NCBI GenBank assembly: GCA_965248255.1
Contig: CBDFIW010000003.1
Coordinates: 1,674,001 to 1,738,000, forward strand
Direction: 5' to 3'
Length of the DNA stretch: 64,000 nt
Source of the DNA: JAKZVK01 sp965248255
GTDB taxonomy: Bacteria > Acidobacteriota > Terriglobia > Bryobacterales > UBA6623
The position numbers and the translations under genes are program-made. The notes beneath the pieces are model-generated. The model was not told the DNA's origin and ran no database searches. It saw nothing but the letters and a program-made list of their open reading frames with translations. Positions 44,680-53,335 of this stretch are shown one piece after another. Each line of letters opens with the position of its first letter. Position 1 is the stretch's first letter.

Positions 44680-45909
44680 CTATGCCCGCTTCGCGGCGTC
44701 GAGAAGAATCTCACGTATCCGCAGGCCGACGATGCGCTCCTCTCCGGCGAACAGATTGTACGACGCCAACTCGAGACCTTCGGCCTTGCTGTTAACGTCG
44801 ATGCGGGGCTCGCCGTCTTGTAGCTTCGTGCTGCACTCCGCGTAGGTGAGGCCGAGCTTCGCCTGCTCCCAATGGAGGCGCAGGTAGGGGATCGGGTGGC
44901 CGCCGGGTCCCGGGACATAGACTTCGGAGTCAATCGTCGGGACGTCGCTCACCATCTTGGCAATGCGTTCCATGAAGCCGCGCCAGGTTTTCTGGTCGGC
45001 GTCGTGGTCACGGCGGTAGTAGATCTCCACCGCCTTGAGCAGGCCCATGATCTCTTCCTTGCCAACCTTCATGCCGCGACCGATGGTGTTGCTGTGCGGG
45101 TTGTTGTTCTTGTGCGCTGCTTCGATCAAGTCCCGGCGGCCGAGTAGTAAACCTGAAGCCTGTGGGCCGCGAAGGCCTTTGCCGCCGCTGAACCCGACCA
45201 AGTCGAATCCCTCGCCTACGATCGCCGAGAGATTCGTTACCGGCGGCAACTCCGCGGCCGCGTCGTTGAACACCGGGACGTTGTGGCGCTTGCCGGCGGC
45301 GATGAAGTGGTTGCGGTGGATCTTACCCTTGGACTCGAAGATGTGGACGAAGAACAGCATGGCGGTCTTTTCATTGATGGCCGCTTCCAGCTCTTCGGGC
45401 GTGTCGACTTCCACGATCTTCACGCCGACCGCACGGGCTGCATGGTCAAAGCCCATGCGGTGCTGTTTGGGCATGATCACTTCGTTCTTCATGCCGGTCG
45501 TGTCGGGGATGCGCCGGACCTTGTCCGGCTCGCCCTCCGTGACACAGGCCGCCGTCGCCAGCGTGATCGCACTGGCGGCGCCGCAGCTCACCATGGCTGC
45601 GTCCACGCCCAGCATCCTCGCGATGCGCGCGCCGACGGCACGTTGCAAGTCGATCAGCGGAACAAAGTACCGAGACGCCTCGGCCATCGCATCCCGCACC
45701 TCAGGCGCAATGACGGAGCCGGTGAGCGTGGTATAGGTGCCGGCCGCGTTGATGAGCGGCCGCACGCCTAGCGCGCGATAGCTTTCCCCGTGTCGGCTTG
45801 CCAGGTAGGAAGCGTATAGGTTGCCGGGCCTCAGCGAGCCCACCGCCGAAGCGATGCCGGCGGACAGCAAGAACCTTCTGCGGTCCCAACCGCTGAAGAG
45901 TGTTTTCAT
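44680..45909 (-). CDS. SelA-like PLP enzyme with Tat signal (2)
   Basis: 409 aa from ATG 45909; AGGGGG lies just upstream, better than for the longer reading. Tat signal GWDRRRFLLSAGIASAVGSL. Same family as the next gene: LINAAGTYTTLTGSVIAPEV, VSCGAASAITLATAACVTEG, PVFNDAAAELPPVTNLSAIV, PLP lysine in FSGGKGLRGPQASGLLLGRR. The cluster PLP-PLP-amidohydrolase is probably one operon for periplasmic processing of an amino or N-acyl compound; the exact substrate is unknown. Two paralogues may form a heteromer or act on different stereoisomers. Confidence 0.84.
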   Translation of the reverse strand: MKTLFSGWDRRRFLLSAGIASAVGSLRPGNLYASYLASRHGESYRALGVRPLINAAGTYTTLTGSVIAPEVRDAMAEASRYFVPLIDLQRAVGARIARMLGVDAAMVSCGAASAITLATAACVTEGEPDKVRRIPDTTGMKNEVIMPKQHRMGFDHAARAVGVKIVEVDTPEELEAAINEKTAMLFFVHIFESKGKIHRNHFIAAGKRHNVPVFNDAAAELPPVTNLSAIVGEGFDLVGFSGGKGLRGPQASGLLLGRRDLIEAAHKNNNPHSNTIGRGMKVGKEEIMGLLKAVEIYYRRDHDADQKTWRGFMERIAKMVSDVPTIDSEVYVPGPGGHPIPYLRLHWEQAKLGLTYAECSTKLQDGEPRIDVNSKAEGLELASYNLFAGEERIVGLRIREILLDAAKRA

Positions 45910-46008
45910 AGTTACCCCCTGTGGCACCGGGCCAAGCCAGTCCCCGCGCCCACTGCCAGCGGTATTGTAGCATCAGCGCGAACTGGGGAACGGTCCATTG
46001 AGAGCCCC

Positions 46009-46523
46009 ATGATGAGCTTGAAGCGGATGGCGACGAGGGTCCAAATCCCGATTGAGGAGTACTTGCACACCAGCTTCGAGCCGGACCGCGAGTACTTGGA
46101 CGGCGAAGTTCTGGAGAGAATGTGGAAAACGACCCGCACTCCGAAGCCCAGTGGCGGTTGTGCCTAGCTTTCGGAAAACTCAACGAGAAGCACCCGGTCC
46201 ACGGACGCCCGGAACTGCGGGTCCGCTTGAGTGAGCGCCGCTGTCGGATCATCGACCTGGCCGTCTACGCGGGTGAGAAACCATCCGAACTGATGCCGTC
46301 AACGCCGCCCCTGGTCGCCATCGAGATCCTTTCTCCAGACGATCCGATGAGCGCAACCCTCAAGGAGCTCGAAGAGTACCGCCGGTGGGGCGTTGCACAC
46401 GTTTGGCTAGTCGATCCGCAGAGACGCACACTTCACTCGTTGACTCAACAGACGCTCAACGAAGTCACTACCTTGGCCGTGCCTGAATTCGAGTTCGAGA
46501 TCGCCGCTGGAGACATCTTCTGA
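46009..46523 (+). pseudogene. Uma2-family (DUF820) nuclease-like protein, frameshifted
   Basis: ATG 46009 gives MMSLKRMATRVQIPIEEYLH, then SFEPDREYLDGEVLER; one base is missing near 46118-46121 and reading continues in the next frame as NVENDPHSEAQWRLCLAFGK, RVRLSERRCRIIDLAVYAG, PPLVAIEILSPDDPMSATL and EYRRWGVAHVWLVDP. This is the PD-(D/E)XK-like Uma2 fold (D-x-n-E-x-L-S motif). Uma2 proteins are abundant in cyanobacteria, Acidobacteriota and relatives, with unclear function. Restoring one A would make it whole, so either real loss or an assembly error. Confidence 0.75.
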
Positions 46524-46536
46524 TCACTCAGTGGTT

Positions 46537-47718
46537 CTACTCAGCGACCCCGCAGTACTTCATCGCCGCCAGCGCATATACCTTCGCACAGTGAGCCAAT
46601 TGTGAGATCGAGACGCGCTCGTGGTCGGAGTGTGCGGTCTGGTGGGCCGGGCCGTAGTAGACCGTCTTGACGCCGCCGTCGTTGTCGTAGAGATTCGCGT
46701 CGCCGACGAGCCCCATGCCGATGATCTCGGGCGTGCTGCCCGAGACGGCCTCCCCGCCTTCTTGTAGTGCCTTAACGATCGGATGATCCGCCGGTGTCTC
46801 GAACGGCTCGCGCTCGCCTTCGAGGAAGTAGCTCCAGCGCAGGCCGGACTTTTCAGAGTAACGGTCGCAGATCTCCTGAAACTCAGCGCGGATGTCTTTG
46901 AGCGTAATGCCCGGCGTCCAACGCCGTGTGCCGGTGACGCGGAACTCGGCGGGTAGCCGGTTCATGTAGTCGCCGCCGTGGACCATTCCGACGTTGTACA
47001 ACTGCCGCCCGCAGAGCGGATGCGCCGGGCCTTGTTTGAACTCCTCTTCCCGTTGCTGAAGCTCGACCAGTAGCTTGCCGACCCAGTGTGCAGGATTCGT
47101 CTCGTACGGAATCTTGATGGTGTGGATCGGGCCGCGGTCGTCGGCGATGTCGATGTTGAAGATCGCCGATCCCAGGCTGGACGCCCAGATGGCGCAAGGA
47201 CCCTCGACGATGATAACGGCATCCGCCGGAATCCGTCGCGACCGGAGATGCTCGATCAACCTCTTCGGACCTTCTTTCTTACCCTCGGGCGCTTCGTGGC
47301 CGATGACGCCGGTGAGCCAGACGTCACCCGCGAGTTGTACGCCGGCTTTCTTGAGCGCGGAGGCGGCGTGGACCATCGCGACCAGCCCGCCCTTCATGTC
47401 TTCGGTACCGCGGCCGATGATCCAATCGCCATCGCGTCCCGGCGGATCGCTGCTGCCGATCGGGATCGTGTCGGTGTGGCCGTTGAATGCCAGTGCTGGG
47501 CCGCCGCCGCTGCCGGGGATGTGGGTGTAAACGTTCGGCCGCCCGAGTTCGACATCGTCCATCTCGACTTCGAAGCCTTCGCGCCGGAGCAGGGCGGCGA
47601 GGAAGTCGCTGCCTGGGCCCTCGGTGCAGGTTTCGCTTTTCACCTCGACAAAGGCGAGGGTGTCGCAGGCGATGGCTTCGGGGTCGATGTGTTGGAGGAT
47701 GTTTTCCGACATTGACAT
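46537..47718 (-). CDS. M20-family metallopeptidase (ArgE/DapE-like)
   Basis: 393 aa. Metal and catalytic motifs in order: FNGHTDTIPIG (H, D), GRGTEDMKGGL (bridging D), GHEAPEGK (Glu base), VEGPCAIWA, and the late AHSDHERVSI His. A lid domain with NIDIADDRGPIHTIKIPYE and PLCGRQLYNVGMVHGGDYMN sits in the middle. Such enzymes remove acyl or succinyl groups from amino acids or hydrolyse dipeptides. No signal peptide, so cytoplasmic. It follows the broken Uma2 gene convergently; a link to the PLP/amidohydrolase operon in amino-acid catabolism is possible. Confidence 0.87.
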   Translation of the reverse strand: MSMSENILQHIDPEAIACDTLAFVEVKSETCTEGPGSDFLAALLRREGFEVEMDDVELGRPNVYTHIPGSGGGPALAFNGHTDTIPIGSSDPPGRDGDWIIGRGTEDMKGGLVAMVHAASALKKAGVQLAGDVWLTGVIGHEAPEGKKEGPKRLIEHLRSRRIPADAVIIVEGPCAIWASSLGSAIFNIDIADDRGPIHTIKIPYETNPAHWVGKLLVELQQREEEFKQGPAHPLCGRQLYNVGMVHGGDYMNRLPAEFRVTGTRRWTPGITLKDIRAEFQEICDRYSEKSGLRWSYFLEGEREPFETPADHPIVKALQEGGEAVSGSTPEIIGMGLVGDANLYDNDGGVKTVYYGPAHQTAHSDHERVSISQLAHCAKVYALAAMKYCGVAE

Positions 47719-47737
47719 TCGGTTTTGACCTCAACCA

Positions 47738-48222
47738 CTAACCTGCCGACAACACTGCAGGGAACTCACCCCGAGAACAGATGGCCTTTCCCTTAACGGT
47801 GACTCCTTGCCGGCCTGCCGTCCCTTCGCTCTCGCTGTAGGTCATGAGCTCAAACCGCACCTTGACCTGCTCACCGAACTCGAGGAACTCAGCTTCCCCG
47901 GCTGTGTCATGAGAGAAAAGCTCCGGGCCCATAAACGAACCGCCGAGTGTAAGCTTCGACCGAGCTGGCGGACGGAGGAGGGTGCAGAGGTGATGTTCAG
48001 TGTCCAGATTCCACGACGGTTCTTGGAGGGGGTCGCTTCGGCCTGGCTAACCACGACTTGAAAGTCACCAGTGACTGCAAAACTCGTTTTCGCGGGTGGG
48101 GCGTGGCGTCCCTCGTCATTTGCAGCTTCACCCTTAGGGCTGGTTGAGTTGCTGGAACCACACGACGCGGCTAGCGCCGCCAAGAGCAAAACGATGGATA
48201 GAGTGGGCCGTCTAGAATGCAT
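47738..48222 (-). pseudogene. Putative lipoprotein, frameshifted
   Basis: ATG 48222 reads MHSRRPTLSIVLLLAALAAS and a lipobox Cys (AASCGSSNST), a Ser/Gly linker and TSFAVTGDFQVVVSQAEATP. The frame then drifts, and a well-formed domain appears in another frame: KLTLGGSFMGPELFSHDTAG, EFLEFGEQVKVRFELMTYSE, GVTVKGKAICSRGEFPAVLS to the stop at 47738. A missing base near 47945 would join them. Family unknown. The ISNCY element lies just upstream. Confidence 0.5.
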
Positions 48223-48332
48223 GTGCTGTCTACCGCCAGTAGAGGAAGAACTCTCGACCGTACGTAGCCGGAACACGAGTGTACGCTTGAACCCTCGCCT
48301 GACGCAACGTCCCAGCCGGCTCGGTGTCAAGA

Positions 48333-49907
48333 GGCAATAGAAATGTCCCCTGCGGCAGGGCAGTAGAAGTGTCCCCTTGGTGATAGGAGAGAATCGTCAT
48401 CGTCGGGGCTGTGGAACTGTGGGAATCGCGTAGCGATTTCCAAGGGGCGGTGGGAAGGGTGGAAAACCATTCACGGATCCGCGAACCTGGCACGGCTGCC
48501 GCCACAAGGTTTTCCACGCTTTCCATCCGACCCGGCATTTCCACAGCCCTCTTATGAATTCGCAGCTCGTGTTTTCCGCAGCACAGCTCGCCGCCAGGGG
48601 TGGTTCGCCGCCGGCTTGCGTCCGGCCACCACGTTCCCCTGCGGTGCCGGCTTCGTCCGCAGCCGTGGCGTCGGCGTGGCGATCACTTCGTGCTCGATCT
48701 CGTGCCCCTCAAACCTCACCTGCAAGCTCTCATCGCGCCCCTGTTGGACCGTCACCCGTGCACCCGCCCCCACGCCCTGATTGCGTTTCGGCTTCAACTG
48801 CAAGCAACGATTCTCGAAACGCACCACCTGGTCGTTGCTCACCACCCGTTCGTACTCGAAGCAGAACACCCCTCGCAGCTCGGTGCCGCGGGGTAGCGCC
48901 TGGTGAAAGTCCGCTCCCGCCGCCGGCTCGCAGCAGAAGCGCTCGTTGTGCTCGGCTAAGTACTCCTCGCCGAGGTAACGGTTCGCCGCCTCGTAATCAA
49001 CGATGCCCCGCAGCCGCATCTTCTTGATCAGGCGGTCCTGGTGCGTGCCGTGATGGCGTTCGACACGTCCCTTGGCTTGCGGCGACGATGCGGCAATGAT
49101 GCCAATGCCAAGCTTCGCGCACATGCGCCCGAACTGCGTCTCGGGCTTGATGCCTTCCAGTGCTTCCCGCGACGTCGGCTGGCGCTGGTAGACGTTTTTC
49201 CAGTCGCAGTACAACGCCTTGGGAACGCCGTGTTGGCGCACCCAGGCTTGGAGCAGATCGGCCGCGGCCCAGGTCGTTTCCTGGCCCGAGAAGCGGCACA
49301 GTGCAAGACCGGTCGCGTCATCGACAAAGTTCATCAGACAGGCTTTCGGGCCGCGTCCTTCCAGCCAGTGGTGGTGCGAACCGTCGAGTTGAATCAGCTC
49401 GCCGAAGTGCGCTTTGCGTTGCCGCCGGCTGCGATGCGGTGGGCGCTTGCGACTCCGGCTCCACAGGCCCGCCGCGAGCATCCAGCGCCGCAGCGTGCGC
49501 ACCGACACCTCCAGGCCGTGATCCTGTTGCAGCTGCTCCGCGGCTAGCGTCGGCCCGCAGCGCTGCTGCGGTCGCCCCCATAGTGTTCCCGCACCAAGGC
49601 CAACACACGCCGGCGAAACTCCACCGGCTTAGCGCGGTTCGAGCGGCGCCCGACGTTGCCGTGCACCAGCGCCTTAGTCCCGCCCTTGCGATAACGGCTC
49701 CACAGGCGCTTGGCTTGACGGTAGCTGATCTCAAGCCGCGCCGCCGCTTCGTTCAGCTTCCACTCCCCCCGCCGGACCCGGCTTAGCACCTCACTACGCC
49801 TCAGCTCCTTGTCGCTCATCCATGTCCTTCCCAATCTTTCACCTCCTCGTGGAGGTCCAGATTAGGGGACATTTCTATTGCCTGCTCATGGGGACATTAT
49901 CATTGCC
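48333..49907 (-). mobile_element. ISNCY-type insertion sequence with doubled terminal motifs
   Basis: Each end carries two tandem copies of an 18-base unit with GTCCCC: left GGCAATAGAAATGTCCCC (48333-48350) and GGGCAGTAGAAGTGTCCCC (48358-48376); right, inverted, GGCAATGATAATGTCCCC (49890-49907) and GGCAATAGAAATGTCCCC (49865-49882). Spacing is seven bases in both ends. No clear target duplication was found. Confidence 0.75.
48552..49834 (-). pseudogene. ISNCY-type transposase, frameshifted
   Basis: Upstream part from 49834: MSDKELRRSEVLSRVRRGEW, KLNEAAARLEISYRQAKRLW (HTH), to VREHYGG. A run of five G (49578-49582 on the plus strand as C/G) needs one more G; then RPQQRCGPTLAAEQLQQDHG leads into SVRTLRRWMLAAGLW and the catalytic part (GELIQLDGSHHHWLEGRGP, NFVDDATG, PQAKGRVERHHGTHQDRLIK). 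These D, D, E motifs are those of the IS481/ISNCY group acting on double-ended elements. Without the missing base the transposase is inactive. Confidence 0.78.
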
Positions 49908-49987
49908 TTTCAACAAGGATTCGAAGAGCCCAGCGGGTTTTGCTTACCAACCGACTAGAATCGCTATGCGTCTGGGGACAACCCCCT

Positions 49988-50632
49988 ATGATGAGTGAAA
50001 TGGCGGAACGCACCTACGATGATCCCAAGCTCGCGCTCAACCGCATCTACACCAAGCGCGGCGATGCGGGCGACACGAGCCTCGCGAACGGCCGCCGCGT
50101 TCCCAAGGACGACCAGCGGATCGAAGCCTATGGAACGGTGGACGAGTTGAACTCGTCGGTTGGCGTGGCCGCCGTGTCGGTTCAGGAGTTGGTTGCCACA
50201 GCGCCCGCCTTGGAACGATTGGCGGGTATTCTCGTACGCGTACAGCACGAGCTGTTCAACCTCGGTTCCATTCTGGCGACGGACCCGCAAAAAGTCCATC
50301 CCAAGCAGGCCCGTGTCACCGATGCTGATGTAAAACAGCTCGAAGCCGAGATCGACGAAACCAATGCCGAGTTGGCGAAACTTCCATCATTCGTCCTGCC
50401 CGGCGGGTGCCGGCTGAACGCCGAGCTGCACGTCTGCCGCACTGTCTGTCGCCGTGCGGAGCGAATCGTTGTGGCGCTCTCTCGAAAGGAAGAAGTACCC
50501 CAGGAAGCCGTACGTTATTTGAATCGGCTCAGCGACGCGTTGTTCGTCTGGAGCCGTTGGGCGTGCCGGGTGCTCGGTGTTGAGGAAGTGCTGTGGGAAC
50601 CGAACCAGGCCGCGTCGGCCAAGCGGGATTGA
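49988..50632 (+). CDS. pduO: PduO-type cob(I)alamin adenosyltransferase
   Basis: 214 aa from ATG 49988 (MMSEMAERTYDDPKLALNRI). Diagnostic motifs: IYTKRGDAGDTSLANGRRVP (ATP binding), RIEAYGTVDELNSSVGV, FVLPGGCRLNAELHVCRTVC, RRAERIVVALSR and RYLNRLSDALFVWSRWA. It transfers adenosyl from ATP to cob(I)alamin to make coenzyme B12. Family length about 190; here an ordinary N- and C-terminal extension. No B12 pathway neighbours, but the TonB receptor at 6742-9006 could take up corrinoids. Its 3' end overlaps the convergent gene by 118 bases. Confidence 0.9.
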   Translation: MMSEMAERTYDDPKLALNRIYTKRGDAGDTSLANGRRVPKDDQRIEAYGTVDELNSSVGVAAVSVQELVATAPALERLAGILVRVQHELFNLGSILATDPQKVHPKQARVTDADVKQLEAEIDETNAELAKLPSFVLPGGCRLNAELHVCRTVCRRAERIVVALSRKEEVPQEAVRYLNRLSDALFVWSRWACRVLGVEEVLWEPNQAASAKRD

Positions 50633-51405
50633 GCGCTCGGTTTTCTCGACGGAACGCCCCCTACTGCTCCTCCGGCTCTTGTTTCGATCGCGTTTAGAAT
50701 CAGCGTCTTCACCTCGGCCCAGACGTCCGGGTCGTGGCTCATCTTCGCGTGGGCCAGGCGGAACAGTTTCTTGAACCAATGGACCCGCGAGAGGTCGACG
50801 TCTTTTTTCCTGTAGTCGTACTTGAAGTTGCCGAGAATTTTGGTGCGGGTCGGGTTTGCGGCTCGGATCTCGGGCTCGCCCTTGATGAACCAGCCGTTGG
50901 GTTGATAGAAGTTGGCCGCTCGGCGTACGTTTGGGGGGATCACGGCGTCACCCAAGCCGACGCTGTCGACCTGCACGGTGAGGAGGATGGGTATCTCCAT
51001 TGCTTGGAGTTGCCACGAGAGTTTGACGACGGCCGCGCCGCCGAAGCTCAGTCCGTAAATGATAATGCGGGCGGACTCGCGCTCCCCGGCAGACAGTCTG
51101 CCGTCGGCGTTGCGGTCCAGGGCGTTGCGAATCAGTTCGAGGGCCAGCGGTCGCTTCGTGTTTTCGAGGGTCTCGATCTGAACGTGAGGGATCTCGCGGG
51201 CCCGCAGCTCAAGAGCCAGTTTGCGCACCCAGAGTTTGTCGTTGCTCCAGGGCTCCCGGCCGCCGACGATGCCGAGAATCAGGTAGTCGCCCTGGGGAAG
51301 CGGCGTCCGGGTGATGAAGTCCGAATAGCGCTGGCCCCGGCCCAGGCAGGCCCACGCAAGCGCGAACACGATGAGCAATGAACCGATCTGCTTCGTTTTG
51401 CCCAC
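50515..51405 (-). CDS. Exported alpha/beta-hydrolase-like protein with EF-hand-like loop
   Basis: 296 aa (GTG start). Signal peptide (IGSLLIVFALAWACLG). ILGIVGGREPWSN is the oxyanion-side strand and IIIYGLSFGGAAVVKLSWQL has the G-x-S-x-G nucleophile elbow. Between them DRNADGRLSAGE is an EF-hand-like calcium loop. The rest (FYQPNGWFIKGEPEIRAANP, HAKMSHDPDVWAEVKTLILN) is conserved in Acidobacteriota as I recall. The last 40 residues (GGAVGGVPSRKPSAQSR) lie in the overlap with pduO and may not be native; a natural stop near 50640 is possible. Confidence 0.65.
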   Translation of the reverse strand: MGKTKQIGSLLIVFALAWACLGRGQRYSDFITRTPLPQGDYLILGIVGGREPWSNDKLWVRKLALELRAREIPHVQIETLENTKRPLALELIRNALDRNADGRLSAGERESARIIIYGLSFGGAAVVKLSWQLQAMEIPILLTVQVDSVGLGDAVIPPNVRRAANFYQPNGWFIKGEPEIRAANPTRTKILGNFKYDYRKKDVDLSRVHWFKKLFRLAHAKMSHDPDVWAEVKTLILNAIETRAGGAVGGVPSRKPSAQSRLADAAWFGSHSTSSTPSTRHAQRLQTNNASLSRFK

Positions 51406-51501
51406 TGAGTTGAAGGAGAACGACGCGGGCGCGGCACGACGGTGAGAAACGTTGGCCCCGTCGTCCGCAAACCGGGTCCCAGGCCCACAGGCCCTATCGG
51501 C

Positions 51502-51822
51502 CTACTTCGGCTTCAGTCCGGCATAGAACGCCGCCAGATCGACGATATCCTCGTCGCTGAGCGGTTTGGCCATGGGAACCATCATCGCCGAGGTCCCTCC
51601 CTTGCGCTCCTCACTCTCGTATGCCTTCAGGGCGGAGACCATGTACTCTGCCTTCTGCCCTGCAAGGTTGGGATAGATCGGCGCGACGCCGATGCCATCC
51701 GGTCCGTGGCAGGCCGCGCACGTCGCCGATTTCGCTTTACCTGCCGACGGGTCGGCGGCCAAGGCGCTCGTCGCCGACATGAGCAAAGCGCAAGTCATGG
51801 GAATGGTCAGATACGGCTTCAT
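51502..51822 (-). CDS. Class I cytochrome c (c553-like)
   Basis: 106 aa with GGAGGAG four bases before ATG 51822. Signal peptide MKPYLTIPMTCALLMSATSALA, heme site CAACHG in KSATCAACHGPDGIGV, axial Met in AMMVPMAKPLSDEDIVDLAA. Periplasmic electron carrier, similar to the small subunits found with methanol/sugar dehydrogenases or terminal oxidases. It sits alone, so the partner is not shown. Maturation would need a Ccm/Ccs system, to which DsbD at 29219 could supply electrons. Confidence 0.9.
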   Translation of the reverse strand: MKPYLTIPMTCALLMSATSALAADPSAGKAKSATCAACHGPDGIGVAPIYPNLAGQKAEYMVSALKAYESEERKGGTSAMMVPMAKPLSDEDIVDLAAFYAGLKPK

Positions 51823-51988
51823 CCATCTCCTCCGGGCCGCCTGGGCTAATGATCTTTAAAGCTGTCGCGATTCCACATAACTCGTAGGAACGAGTGTAAA
51901 CCGGTCCAGCTTCGAGTGCAATGGGCTGGCGTTCCATTCGGCACAGTAGAACCGGGAGAGCAGGCCGCTCCGGTACGCCTGAGCTATC

Positions 51989-53335
51989 ATGGCAGCCTCG
52001 CCGCGGGCCGGCTTGATGAAGAACACGATACCCGTCCTGGTGGCGACGCTCGCCGCCACAGCCGTTTTTGGCGCGCTCACGGCGCGGGTTGATTTCCCGT
52101 TTATGGCGGATGACTACAACCATTTGGCTGCGGCGCATGGCGCCGACTGCTTCACCGAAAGGTTCGCTCGATGGCTGAACCGCGTGCCGGTGTGGAGCTT
52201 GGTGACCTGGATACTCTTCGACTCGCGCGTGTTGGAGCGTACTTGGGCGCCGATGTATCTCTTTTTCCTCTGTCACGCGGTTGGGCTGGCTTTGATTTCA
52301 CGGTGGCTGAACCGTCAACCCCTCGCGGCCCACGGAGATACCGAGGCGTCTGCTCGACCGCTACTGTTCGTCTGCTCCGTGGCCGTTTTGTCGCTCTATC
52401 CCAGCACGTACGAGATCCTTTACTGGCCTACCTGCATGCCGTACACGGTGGGGACGGTTCTGCTCGGCCTCGGCTTGTGGGCGAACCGCCCTGCGGTCCG
52501 CGCGGCCCTGTTGGCCTTGAGCTTCCTGACTTTGGAGGCCTTTGTCCTGCCGGCCCTGGTGTTGCTTATAGCACCGGTGATTGCCGCGGACCCGCAAGCG
52601 AAACGTCGGCGCGAGTGGGCGCCTCCGGTCGGAGTTTGGGCGGCTGCGCTGGCTACGACCTTCGTCGTACGTTGGGTTGCGTCGTTGAGCCTGGGGGCGT
52701 ACCACCACATGACGAACTTCGATCCGCAGTACGTGATGGACAAAATAGGGGAGGCGTTCAAGGAACTGTTCCACGTGCGGTTCTTTGCCGCCGACACGAA
52801 CGAGATCGCTACGGCGGCTCAGTTTGGGTTCTTGATCGTTGCTGTCTGCCTGGCGTGGCAACGGGTTCGATGGAACAGTGTTTGGCTGCTGGGGTTGTGT
52901 TTCGCCTCCACGGCCGCCTACTGGGTCCTGGCGTACCCGGCCCCCCGGGCAATCTACGGTTCTCAGGTTCTGTTCTTGGCTGTCTTTGTGTGGTTGTTGC
53001 TGCGTGCCGCGCGAGAGGTGTGGGCTCGGCGTCTGGTTATGGGCGGATTGGCCGTTGCGTTCGCCGGCTACCTATACCAGTTGTCTTTTATCTACGGGAT
53101 CAAATCCCACAATGCTGAGGTTCTGCGGAGACGGGAAGCGGAGTTGGCGATGATGATCCGCTCGTGCGACAGTCCTTGCTCGATTGAGTTCCCGCCTCTG
53201 GACAAGGGACTCAAAACAGATTGGGTGCTGCCCCCGGACTACTGGGGCCCGTATCTCGCGTATATGAAAGTGAAGTATGGCCCTGAGAAGGAGATTACTT
53301 TCGAGGCCCGACTTATTGACTCCCGCATAATATAG
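51989..53335 (+). CDS. Polytopic membrane glycosyltransferase-like protein; end replaced by IS630
   Basis: 448 aa, or from MKNTIPV at 52016. About ten membrane helices, with PFMADDYNHLAAAHG in the first loop: the Asp-Asp pair after helix one that marks GT-C glycosyltransferases (ArnT/PMT-like), which use polyprenyl-phosphate sugars. IS630 copy 3 entered in the second last codon. The original end would be EARLS-stop; the present frame reads EARLIDSRII-stop using IS sequence, so the protein should be nearly intact. Function as a GT-C enzyme is inferred from topology and the DD motif only. Confidence 0.72.
   Translation: MAASPRAGLMKNTIPVLVATLAATAVFGALTARVDFPFMADDYNHLAAAHGADCFTERFARWLNRVPVWSLVTWILFDSRVLERTWAPMYLFFLCHAVGLALISRWLNRQPLAAHGDTEASARPLLFVCSVAVLSLYPSTYEILYWPTCMPYTVGTVLLGLGLWANRPAVRAALLALSFLTLEAFVLPALVLLIAPVIAADPQAKRRREWAPPVGVWAAALATTFVVRWVASLSLGAYHHMTNFDPQYVMDKIGEAFKELFHVRFFAADTNEIATAAQFGFLIVAVCLAWQRVRWNSVWLLGLCFASTAAYWVLAYPAPRAIYGSQVLFLAVFVWLLLRAAREVWARRLVMGGLAVAFAGYLYQLSFIYGIKSHNAEVLRRREAELAMMIRSCDSPCSIEFPPLDKGLKTDWVLPPDYWGPYLAYMKVKYGPEKEITFEARLIDSRII

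Noticed and set aside
43348..45909. Genuine SelA pair for selenocysteine
   Set aside because: No selB, selC or selD nearby, the proteins carry Tat signals, and neighbours match the amidohydrolase-linked subgroup.
51989..53118. 315-codon alternative frame within the membrane protein gene
   Set aside because: The polytopic frame has clear membrane helices and a DDY motif; the other is Gly/Arg-rich without structure.
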